A DNA stretch of 64,000 bases from KBS-96 sp963722585 (GTDB taxonomy: Bacteria > Acidobacteriota > Terriglobia > Bryobacterales > Bryobacteraceae): the NCBI GenBank assembly GCA_963722585.1, contig CAVRNU010000013.1, positions 1-64,000 of the forward strand, in the 5' to 3' direction. The stretch's first letter is position 1, and each line of letters opens with the position of its first letter. A model generated the notes under the pieces. The model was not told where the DNA came from. It made no database searches and saw nothing but the letters and a program-made list of their open reading frames with translations. Below are positions 57,072 through 64,000 of this stretch, one piece after another. Made by a program: the position numbers and the translations under genes.

Positions 57072-58265
57072 CTAAATAGCTCGAGAATGTCGAATTAGCA
57101 ACAGCGTTTGATCGTCAATCTGCTTGCCGTGCTGAAACGCGCGATCTCTAAGCCGCCTAGCAAGCTCGGGCAAGGGAGCACACGCATTCTCGATCAACAC
57201 AGATTTCAGCGGCTCCAGACCCAGGTCACGATCATGATCATCGACGACCTCAGTAATTCCGTCAGTAAGGAACACAAACACGTCGCCAGATCCACTGGAC
57301 GTCTCCGAAACCTCGAACTGCACATCGCTGAGCAGAGCGATTGGGAGATTCGAGACCGACCGCTCGCTTACCGTGCCTGCCAGGCGGTCGAAATGCAGAA
57401 CAGGCACATGGCCGGCGGTCGCGAGTTCCATCTTGCCCTGCGTGTAACTCAAGAAGGCGAGCGTCAAGTACATATTGGGAGCGCTGAGCGGCAGCAAGAT
57501 TTGATTCAGCGCCGGAAGGAAACCCCAGGGTCCAACGGCGGCTAGCCAGGTTCGAGCCGCGCTCTTCACCATGGTCATAAGTACTCCCGCAGGTACGCCA
57601 TGGCCCGAGACGTCCGCAACGTAAGCGAACCAACCACGGTCATGCTGGACAAAGTCAACCAAATCTCCACTTACTTCGCCGCTGGGCCAAGAGCACCCGT
57701 AGAATTCGAACGGATTCACCGCTGCCTTGATTTCGGGTACCAGACTTCGATGGATTGCGCCTGCAAGACGGATTTCGGTTAGTGTGTCGTAATAGCGTCT
57801 GCCCTCGGTGATGAAAGCGTAGAGAAACAGCGAGTATGCAGCGCTGATTAAAACGGTGGTGACTGCGGCATTGAAGAGCGCGTGGTGCTCGAAAGTGGTG
57901 ACCTGCAATGCGTGAATGCTTCGGCCTTTGCTGAAGACCATCACAAGCCAGATATTTGCGGCAGCTTGTAGGCAACCGACGATCCCCATCGCCTTGAACA
58001 TGTGCCGTGTACCAGTGACGACCCAGAGAGTAGCGGCCAAGCCGTTGACGAGGGCAAAACAGATGTTGGAAATCAAACTGGCGCCAAAGACTGTACCCCA
58101 AATGAAACTGAACGAGGCGATGAGGCAGAACACAGCGCCTAGGAATCGCGCGGAAGAGAGTGCAGGCAGCTGTGTTGAGTACTCAGCATTCTGTCGCCAG
58201 CGCGACGCCATCTCCACAATTTTAGAGGTTATGCTAACCTCCCGCTCGGAAGCGATTACCGTCAT
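57072..58265 (-). CDS. SpoIIE/PP2C-type serine phosphatase with membrane domain
   Basis: A 397-aa protein starting MTVIASEREVSITSKIVEMA. Residues about 45-170 hold six hydrophobic helices (LGAVFCLIASFSFIWGTVFG; ALFNAAVTTVLISAAYSLFL). The cytoplasmic phosphatase domain begins RLAGAIHRSLVPEIKAAVNP and has the metal motifs SGEVSGDLVDFVQ, YVADVSGHGVPAGVLM, ELATAGHVPVLHF, FLTDGITEVVDD and DDQTLLLIRHS. Such proteins dephosphorylate anti-sigma factor antagonists; no RsbT/RsbW homologue is adjacent. I use ATG 58263-58265 because the longer reading adds unrelated residues. It is divergent from the ICMT-like gene. Confidence 0.9.
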   Translation of the reverse strand: MTVIASEREVSITSKIVEMASRWRQNAEYSTQLPALSSARFLGAVFCLIASFSFIWGTVFGASLISNICFALVNGLAATLWVVTGTRHMFKAMGIVGCLQAAANIWLVMVFSKGRSIHALQVTTFEHHALFNAAVTTVLISAAYSLFLYAFITEGRRYYDTLTEIRLAGAIHRSLVPEIKAAVNPFEFYGCSWPSGEVSGDLVDFVQHDRGWFAYVADVSGHGVPAGVLMTMVKSAARTWLAAVGPWGFLPALNQILLPLSAPNMYLTLAFLSYTQGKMELATAGHVPVLHFDRLAGTVSERSVSNLPIALLSDVQFEVSETSSGSGDVFVFLTDGITEVVDDHDRDLGLEPLKSVLIENACAPLPELARRLRDRAFQHGKQIDDQTLLLIRHSRAI

Positions 58266-58351
58266 GCGCGGTTCGTGGCGAAAAAGCTCGCTGGCACTGG
58301 AACTCCCGCAGGCCCGGCGGCGTAACATCTTTTGGCGTCTGGAGGTGCTGC

Positions 58352-58924
58352 GTGCGCTGGTTCTACGAATCTTTCTTTCCCGTTCTCTGGATCGCCTTTT
58401 TGATCTATTGGCCGATCAAAGCCGTCGGTACGAAGACCACCCAGCGTCTCGAGCCAGTCGCCTCGCGCATCCTGCGCGCCCTCACCTTCCTGATTGGGAT
58501 CATCCTGTTCTCGACAACTCGCATTCCGCTGCGCTGGCTTTATCTTCAGCCCTGGCCGGCTGGGCTTTGGCCCTTCTGGCTGGGAGCTACCGTCATGGTC
58601 GCCGGCCTTCTCTTCGCCGTCTGGGCGCGAGAGCACCTCGGCGGCAACTGGAGCAGCTCCGTCACGATTAAGCAGGGCCATGAGCTGATCACCACCGGGC
58701 CCTATGCAGTGGTCCGTCACCCCATCTACACCGGCATTCTGGCCGGGTTGCTTGGCACCGCGATCGCCCTCTCTCAGGTGCGTGGATTTATCGCTTTCGT
58801 CCTTATCGTCCTCGTGCTCTGGCTCAAGCTCCGCATGGAGGAGCAATGGATGCGCTCCCAGTTTGGGGAGACATACGCCACCTATGCCCACCAGACCGCA
58901 GCCCTAGTGCCTTACCTCCTCTGA
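58352..58924 (+). CDS. Isoprenylcysteine carboxyl methyltransferase-like membrane methyltransferase
   Basis: A 190-aa protein with four to five membrane helices and the phospholipid/ICMT signature: LGGNWSSSVTIKQGHELITT, then GPYAVVRHPIYTGILAGLLG and the C-terminal EEQWMRSQFGETYATYAHQT. The GPY...RHPxY segment binds S-adenosylmethionine in the family. Bacterial members act on small hydrophobic or lipid-like acceptors, and the substrate here is unknown. Start is GTG 58352, at MRWFYESFFPVLW. It is divergent from the phosphatase gene with 86 bp between starts. Confidence 0.88.
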   Translation: MRWFYESFFPVLWIAFLIYWPIKAVGTKTTQRLEPVASRILRALTFLIGIILFSTTRIPLRWLYLQPWPAGLWPFWLGATVMVAGLLFAVWAREHLGGNWSSSVTIKQGHELITTGPYAVVRHPIYTGILAGLLGTAIALSQVRGFIAFVLIVLVLWLKLRMEEQWMRSQFGETYATYAHQTAALVPYLL

Positions 58925-59172
58925 TCGCTGGGTCGCGATTTCAGCCCCAGCAAGGCGGAGTTGAACCAACCTGAGGAGTTGAATCTCCATGTCAATTCTC
59001 GGTCCCGGTCGAGTAACGGGCCACTCGTACGGAGCTCGCATTAGGGTCACACGGGCCAAAAGTCGGCTTCGAGGAAGTTCAACGTTCAGCGATCATCGGA
59101 GATTAGTTGCGAAAAACCCCGCAGCATCTCGGAATCGCGGGGAAATCGTGTCGCGACAGTTTAAGAGCAGGC

Positions 59173-59370
59173 ATGGTCAACCTGTATGCCCGCGTCGGCA
59201 CGATCACCGATTCGGTGGCGCGCACGCAGGCGCAGCTCGACAAGCAGGTGGAGCACGCGGTCGACCGCGAGGAGTACCTTCGCCGCGATCGCGAGATCCA
59301 GCGCGCGCTCGAGCGCATGGCGACCAAGGACGAGCTGCGGGACGTGAACGACACGCTGCGTTCGATCTAG
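59173..59370 (+). pseudogene. Copy 2 of the coiled-coil module, N-terminally truncated
   Basis: Homologous to the C-terminal half of the 56396 protein: MVNLYARVGTITDSVARTQA, LDKQVEHAVDREEYLRRDRE and RMATKDELRDVNDTLRSI, then TAG where copy 1 has CAG (Gln). After the stop the nucleotide similarity continues to about 59395 (ESIAPRRR-like). The membrane helix region of copy 1 is absent. It lies after the ICMT-like gene and before the defence operon, same strand as the other two copies. Confidence 0.75.
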
Positions 59371-59395
59371 GAGTCGATCGCACCGCGGCGCCGCT

Positions 59396-60024
59396 AATTC
59401 GTTTTGAAAGAGCAGCCAGCCGAACGCACCCCCCTTCAGGTCTACCTTTTCGCGTCTGTCCTAAAGCGAACGACTAGGTCAAACACCCGCTTCGCCGCAT
59501 ACCTGATCCAGAGGCACGCGGTCGTTTTACGTAGCTGCTGGAGTGACGCCCCCCAAAACTGATCTACCAACAACAAATGCCCAATTGAGTTTCGAAAGCT
59601 CGGTTGGCTGCCTTCGCCGGACCCTGGCCGACATCTCGGGAGTAACCCGGTCCCGATTCTCCGGTAGGCCGACAAACTTCCTGTGTTCCAGCAAAAGCGA
59701 TCACCGGTGTCGGAGGATCCAGCTCGCATAGCGTCTAGCGCGAGCTGGGGGAATCAAAGCCCCTCCTATCGCTCATTAAGTAGGGCCAACGGTTGTTTTG
59801 CTGGTTTCGTTCATTGTCAACCAATACTGATGCCCTGAACTCTTGATGAGCGCGTACAGGTGTCAATCGGTGTTCGTAAAGCACGCTATGATGCATGACG
59901 TAGGATTGTTTTTCCGGCTAATCCTCAAATAGGTTTCTATAAAAATGTTTTGTACGATCAGCAGTGTTGCCTCTCGCTCAGGGCAGGACCTCGGTAGGAA
60001 TCAGCTTGGAGTGAAGAGGCTCTA
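59396..60024. other. Intergenic region upstream of the defence operon
   Basis: About 630 bp without a gene; frames at 59442-59731 overlap on both strands and show no signature. The last ~100 bp are A/T-rich compared with the neighbourhood (around 59910-59960) and are the likely promoter region of the operon. No clear -10/-35 pair could be fixed. Confidence 0.45.
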
Positions 60025-60943
60025 ATGGCCGGTGTGGAGCAGACAATCCACGAGGTAACGCCGCGTGAGCAGGTTGGAGCGCGAACGGGTGAGCTGTACG
60101 AATATCAATACCACCAGGCTGCCGCAGAAGCACTGTCGCTTATAAACGACGCCGACACTCTGTGCGTCTACTGCGAGTGGCACGACGATTACGTAACCGA
60201 GAGATCACCGGGTTACGTCTTTTTTCAGGTCAAGACTCGCACAAAAAGCAAGGGGCCTTGGCCCTTCACCGAATTATTCGGGCTCGGCAAGAAACCTAAA
60301 GGCAAACCTCGACCCGTCATTAACAAAAACTCGATCTTTGCCCACCTCTGGGACCACACACAGAAATTTGGCCCTCGATGCACGCAATTCATCTTCGTCT
60401 CCGATGCAGGCATAGATGCGCAGCTCGAAGATATTCTCGACCAAACGAAAAAGGTTGCTGATCCCGGAGCGCTTCCTCCGAAAGTTCGAGAAACGTTCAA
60501 GCAGCTTCGACAATCATTAGAACCCGAGTTCCCTAAATGTTACGGAAGATTCGCTGTTTGCATTCCTGTTTCGGCTCCATGCCCGCGAAGGTGTAGGCAG
60601 TGTGAAAAGCCTGCCGGAGTGCCAGATGATAATCGCAACGCGTATTCTCGACGCTTCTGAGGTTGACCTAAGTGTCTCGGAAGCCAAGAAAATTGGGGCG
60701 GAGCTGGTGGCATCGGTAAGAGACCGTTCTCATGCTGTTCTTGAAGTGCTGCCTTCCACGCTAGACGAACTCCGCGAGGTGAAGGGTCTCGTCATCGATG
60801 ACGTCCTGCGGCTTTTGAGCTTGTCGCTCCAGGGGTACCAACAATTGCAGGTGGGTGGCCAAGAAGCAGTTCTGGCCGTGTCGCGCCTGCACCGTCTCTG
60901 CAAGGCGAATAATGTACCCGAAAAAATGATCCCGGATCTTTGA
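60025..60943 (+). pseudogene. Lamassu/ABC-3C effector: DUF4297 (Cap4-type) DNA endonuclease, one frameshift
   Basis: The N-terminal DUF4297 nuclease domain is clear: GARTGELYEYQYHQAAAEAL, CVYCEWHDDYV and YVFFQVKTRTKSKG, where QVK is the PD-(D/E)xK-type catalytic strand. Frame 1 runs to 60660 but loses sense after about 60530. The second frame continues the protein as LNVTEDSLFAFLFRLHAREG, then EVDLSVSEAKKIGAELVASV and LRLLSLSLQGYQQLQ, stopping at 60943. Repaired length about 305 aa. In Lamassu and CBASS systems this nuclease degrades DNA once triggered by its partners. The frame change is a single base between about 60520 and 60545; the partners are intact, so an assembly error is plausible. 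Confidence 0.82.
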
Positions 60944-60973
60944 GCGTACAAGACAACCTGGAACGGCTGGTGG

Positions 60974-61201
60974 ATGGATCAGCGACACCTGGTTAGCAGT
61001 GTTGATTTTGCCGTTTTGAAATCTGAGTGTGCAGATGTGCTTAGGGCACATAGCGCGGGAACCCTTTCATTCGACCGGCTGGTGCAAGAAGCGAAAAAAC
61101 TGGCGGAGAAGCATAAGGGCAAACTGACCTCGTCGGAAACCCTTTCTCCCGAACTGGTTATCGGGCTCATCATCACCCTCGCCGTGGAGTCAGCAGGCTG
61201 A
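60974..61201 (+). CDS. 75-aa small protein of the ABC-3C operon
   Basis: ATG 60974, 30 bp after the effector stop; its TGA is one base before the ATG of the next gene, so it is part of the operon. Sequence is helical: VDFAVLKSECADVLRAHSAG, DRLVQEAKKLAEKHKGKLT, then a hydrophobic end ELVIGLIITLAVESAG that could be a short membrane or packing helix. No family recognised. Classical Lamassu systems have effector, SMC and one small LmuC protein, so this is an additional component, possibly a split piece of the middle component. Confidence 0.65.
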   Translation: MDQRHLVSSVDFAVLKSECADVLRAHSAGTLSFDRLVQEAKKLAEKHKGKLTSSETLSPELVIGLIITLAVESAG

Positions 61202-61202
61202 C

Positions 61203-61685
61203 ATGAAGTCCCTTGCTCAATTTGGCGAAGACGCGCGGAACGCCGGCTTACACCTTAAGGTGGATTCCGAGCGTCTCGATCGCGTGGCACGTGTTAGTGA
61301 TGAGGATGCATTATTCCATGTACCTCTGCTAGCACTTTGCATTCTTATGGTGGCCCGAACAAGAACCAAGGCTCTCTTAACAGCCGATGTTGGGGCTTGG
61401 GTCGGTGCCACGCTCACCCGTCATTTTTCTCGTAAGAACTCGTCAAACAGCAAGTTGGCATGGTCTTTTCCACATCGACGGCGCTGTGCAGAAGCTCTGG
61501 TGTTCTTGGAAGATCTTCAGCTTGTGGTCGTGGAGGGGTCCGCAGAACGTTCACTGAAGCTCACACAAAAGGGGACCGAGACCGTCCGCACGTTCTTAAG
61601 TCGGCCGGATGACGTCGGGGCTCTCTGTCAAGGGCTGGTCCGCGCCTATCGTACTGTTGAGCATCACGGGCTGCAGTTGCTGTGA
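61203..61685 (+). CDS. ABC-3C middle component (LmuC-like), winged-helix candidate
   Basis: A 160-aa protein: MKSLAQFGEDARNAGLHLKV, VPLLALCILMVARTRTKALL, TADVGAWVGATLTRHFSRKN and RRRCAEALVFLEDLQLVVVE, ending ERSLKLTQKGTETVRTFLSR. The last part has the helix-helix-wing order of a winged-helix domain, as in middle components of ABC-three-component systems, which bridge ATPase and effector. The identification rests mainly on position and size. Its stop overlaps the GTG of the ATPase gene (GTGA 61682-61685), so translation is coupled. Confidence 0.72.
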   Translation: MKSLAQFGEDARNAGLHLKVDSERLDRVARVSDEDALFHVPLLALCILMVARTRTKALLTADVGAWVGATLTRHFSRKNSSNSKLAWSFPHRRRCAEALVFLEDLQLVVVEGSAERSLKLTQKGTETVRTFLSRPDDVGALCQGLVRAYRTVEHHGLQLL

Positions 61686-63487
61686 GCTATCGTCTGTCAA
61701 CTCTGCAGTTCCGGCCCCGTGCACTCTCTGGATGGACGACAGGGCCTCTAAACTTCGGGCGCGCCGTTACGTTGATCTTGGGAGGGAACGGATCGGGAAA
61801 GACACCAGTACTCAAAGGCATTCCATTCGCCCTCGGCCATTCCGTTCAAATCCCACCCGAAATTCAGACACATTGTGCGTCTGTCGTGCTGACGCTCACG
61901 GATGAGGAGAATGTGGTAACGATCGAGCGCTACTTCGGCCAATCGTTCGATGCCAAAGTTACGGAGGTGGATGGATCTGAGCAGCGCTTCATCGGCGATG
62001 AGAAGGACTTTTCTTCTTGGGCCATTGAGCTACTTGATATTCCGGAGCGGAACCTCGCTGGTAAGTCTGCTGGCATTGTTCCGCCTTATATGAGTATCTT
62101 GACGCCAATATTTTGGGTTGATCAGGATCTGGGATGGCGAAATCTATACAGTCCACCTTCCACCCATAATTTTGTTAAGGACCAAGACACTGAAGTCCTA
62201 CGGTGGATTCTCGACGTTCCAGCTCAGCATCGTGCGATAGACAAAAATGCGTTTACCTCAGTGAAACAGCAACTTGAGTCAGTCAAGGAGCAAATAGCAA
62301 TTAAACGAAATACAATTGCGGCCCTGAATCAGGAGCTTGGGCCGGATCAGACAACTGAAGGTCACGGCAGGTTGCTCAGAAGGCGCGAAACGCTTCTTGA
62401 GAATCTGCGCGCAAATACGTCGGTACTAGAGGCGTTTGTACGATCCAGTTCTGCCGTTGACGAGCGAATAACAGAATCCGCAAGAAAGCGCGATGCCGCT
62501 AGATTCTCGCTCAATGCTGCCGAACGACGGATTAACACTCTTCGCCGTGTCGGGGAGGATTTAAAGACCGAGGTCTCGATTCTTGAAATGAACGAGACGG
62601 CCGCCGATGCATTTAGGACATTGTCGCTTTGTGGGAACGAATCATGCCAGTTCTTCCGGCGCCCTGAAGAGTCGTATGGCCGCCGTCTTTTGTATCTCAA
62701 GGATCAGCTGAAAGATTTCCAGACGTCGCATGCAAATCTCAAGCAGGAGATCGAGTCCCTGCGTGCTGATTTTAATAACACTGAGGATGACTGGCGCCAC
62801 CTGTCTCAACAGAAACAAGAAAGTCTAAACGAAGCGGGGTTCGATCAGATTACCCCGACAATCGACTTAATAACAAAGGAATTATCCGACGTAAGCCTCC
62901 GTATTGAACGTGTCGAGTTGACAAGGAAGGAACAGGAGAATCTCGACCGCCTCGTCGAAAAGGCGGTACGACTGGAGGAGGAAGCAGCTCAGCTTCGGCC
63001 AACAGGTCGCGGAGCGGTAGATCAAACACGTTTATCGGATGTGCGATTTGAACTTCAGCGCTCATTTCGCACATGGCTCGACACCTTGCAAACACAGAAC
63101 ATCGACAGAAATGTTGAGATTAGCAGTGACCTGAGACTCTACATCGGCAACGAGCGGTTTTCGGAAAATTCATCCATCAGTGGTAGCACGCGAACTCGCA
63201 TTGTGCTCGCGTATCACGCCGCGCTTATTGAAACCTCCTTGAGGGCGAACGGGCACCATCCGGCATTCCTCATCCTGGACACGCCAAGACAGCATGAGCT
63301 TCATGCCGAAGATCTCGGTGCCTACGTCGAGCGTTTCAAAAGCTTGGTACGTACAGATCTGTCTCCCGTTCAGTTGATCGTTGCCGCGACGCAAGAGGAT
63401 TTTATGAACGAGAAGTTAGCAGACGAGATTTGGCGGCCTGACTATGCGGCGGAGAAGGGACCCCGCTTCTTCGGACACAGATCATAG
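61682..63487 (+). CDS. SMC/Rad50-like ABC ATPase of a Lamassu-like system (LmuB-like)
   Basis: A 601-aa ATPase. Walker A LILGGNGSGKTPVLKG is near residue 33. An arm with coiled coils follows (SVKQQLESVKEQIAIKRNTI; SESARKRDAARFSL-type segment near 62470). A central CGNESC motif (about residue 319) may be a zinc-hook-like hinge. A second coiled coil leads to the ABC signature in SSISGSTRTRIVLAYHAALI and Walker B AFLILDTPRQHELHAEDLG. Size and layout fit the SMC-like sensors of Lamassu/ABC-3C systems, which detect foreign DNA and release the nuclease. GTG 61682 overlaps the preceding stop. Frame intact. Confidence 0.85.
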   Translation: MSYRLSTLQFRPRALSGWTTGPLNFGRAVTLILGGNGSGKTPVLKGIPFALGHSVQIPPEIQTHCASVVLTLTDEENVVTIERYFGQSFDAKVTEVDGSEQRFIGDEKDFSSWAIELLDIPERNLAGKSAGIVPPYMSILTPIFWVDQDLGWRNLYSPPSTHNFVKDQDTEVLRWILDVPAQHRAIDKNAFTSVKQQLESVKEQIAIKRNTIAALNQELGPDQTTEGHGRLLRRRETLLENLRANTSVLEAFVRSSSAVDERITESARKRDAARFSLNAAERRINTLRRVGEDLKTEVSILEMNETAADAFRTLSLCGNESCQFFRRPEESYGRRLLYLKDQLKDFQTSHANLKQEIESLRADFNNTEDDWRHLSQQKQESLNEAGFDQITPTIDLITKELSDVSLRIERVELTRKEQENLDRLVEKAVRLEEEAAQLRPTGRGAVDQTRLSDVRFELQRSFRTWLDTLQTQNIDRNVEISSDLRLYIGNERFSENSSISGSTRTRIVLAYHAALIETSLRANGHHPAFLILDTPRQHELHAEDLGAYVERFKSLVRTDLSPVQLIVAATQEDFMNEKLADEIWRPDYAAEKGPRFFGHRS

Positions 63488-63750
63488 CCGAATAAAGCAT
63501 CGTCGATGGAATTCATCGCGCCAGCGATGCGTTTCGTTCCGAGCTCCGGCGCGTAGCGCAGGACTGATCGGCGCACAAACAAAGAAGCGCCGCGAAGTTG
63601 CCAAGACATCCGGAAGTCGTTTACCGTTAATCGGATTTGCTTCGTTGTCGGATAAGGAATGACAAACGCGCTTCGGTCTTGGAATCCGCTGCAATCGTAT
63701 CCCAACAGGTAAATTCAGCGTTGGGTAACCGCTATGTACTCCATGGCGAA
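63488..63750. other. Spacer between the ATPase gene and module copy 3
   Basis: About 260 bp; short frames only. No terminator with a clear U-tract seen. Confidence 0.35.
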
Positions 63751-63903
63751 ATGACCGATTCAGTAGCGCGAACGCAGGCGCAGCTCGACAAGCAGGTGGA
63801 GCATGCGGTCGACCGCGAGGAGTATCTGCGCCGCGATCGCGAGATTAGCGCGCGCTTGAGCGCATGGCGATCAAGGACGAGCTGCGCGACGTGAACGACA
63901 GCT
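63751..63903 (+). pseudogene. Copy 3 of the coiled-coil module, truncated and frameshifted
   Basis: Reads MTDSVARTQAQLDKQVEHAV and DREEYLRRDREI, then a one-base deletion (expected CAG codon) shifts the frame. The shifted nucleotide sequence still matches copies 1 and 2 to about 63903 (DELRDVND) and then diverges. Copies 2 and 3 share a 32-nt identical run starting at ACGCAGG. It closes the defence operon on the right. Confidence 0.75.
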
Positions 63904-64000
63904 GGTGGACGACGGTACCGGATGACGACTCTCCGCCGTGGACCTTAGTCACGCAGAGTAAAGCGCGAAAGCGATATAGTAGCTTTTCGAACAAAAATGC

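Noticed and set aside
58989..59477. 162-aa Arg-rich plus-strand frame
   Set aside because: It overlaps coiled-coil module copy 2 in the wrong frame; its sequence is an out-of-frame reading of that module.
1..64000. CRISPR array
   Set aside because: No regularly spaced short direct repeats and no cas genes seen anywhere in the window.

Overview
The window looks like chromosome of a soil Acidobacteriota, most likely Bryobacterales/Solibacter-like. The basis is family content: four loci for the large ADOP-type FtsX/MacB permeases, a PadR regulator next to one of them, a TIGR03435-type soil protein, Tat-exported enzymes and a yceD-rpmF-plsX cluster of ordinary bacterial layout. Base composition is moderately GC-rich. 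Taxonomy is inferred from these families; no rRNA gene is present.

Layout. 1-2.7 kb: remnants of c-type cytochrome genes and a small secreted protein. 2.9-7.0 kb: a signalling cluster (membrane PAS histidine kinase, FixJ-type regulator, stand-alone receiver, sigma-54 activator) followed by a broken 2Fe-2S oxidoreductase subunit. 7.1-10.1 kb: a multiply frameshifted ADOP permease with its PadR regulator. 11.0-14.4 kb: an IS4-family element with perfect 18-bp inverted repeats, whose transposase is split by a group II intron at the codon for the catalytic glutamate. 14.5-19 kb: decay zone (plasmid-type RepA with one in-frame stop, TonB-receptor, kelch and ADOP remnants). 19-34 kb: mostly stable genes (plsX, rpmF, yceD, TolC plus an ABC exporter, a large hybrid kinase, indoleamine dioxygenase, enolase-superfamily enzyme, metallophosphoesterase). 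34.5-40.7 kb: intact ADOP permease, aldo/keto reductase, DinB, RibD/DHFR-like and DUF1330 genes. 40.7-47.5 kb: a gene-poor stretch, a 3'-truncated large serine recombinase with a small DNA-binding partner, and the 5' half of a second group II intron sitting behind a nucleotidyltransferase gene. 47.7-56 kb: gamma-glutamyltransferase, LytS-type kinase, degenerate GGDEF protein, truncated Pr6Pr protein, DUF4965 glutaminase-like protein and an SDR.

56.2-64 kb reads as the left part of a genomic island. Its border is the 3' half of a tRNA-Arg on the minus strand. Inside are three same-orientation copies of a membrane/coiled-coil module (56.4, 59.2 and 63.75 kb). The first two bracket a SpoIIE-type phosphatase and an ICMT-like methyltransferase. 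The last two bracket a compact four-gene operon: DUF4297/Cap4-type nuclease, 75-aa protein, 160-aa middle component and SMC-like ATPase. This is a Lamassu-like ABC-three-component defence system with an unusual extra small gene, and is the most interesting system in the window.

Caution: many genes are broken by single-base indels, several in homopolymer runs (C6, C5, T4, A4, T3), and reading frames are otherwise well kept across the breaks. Some or most of these pseudogenes may be uncorrected long-read assembly errors.
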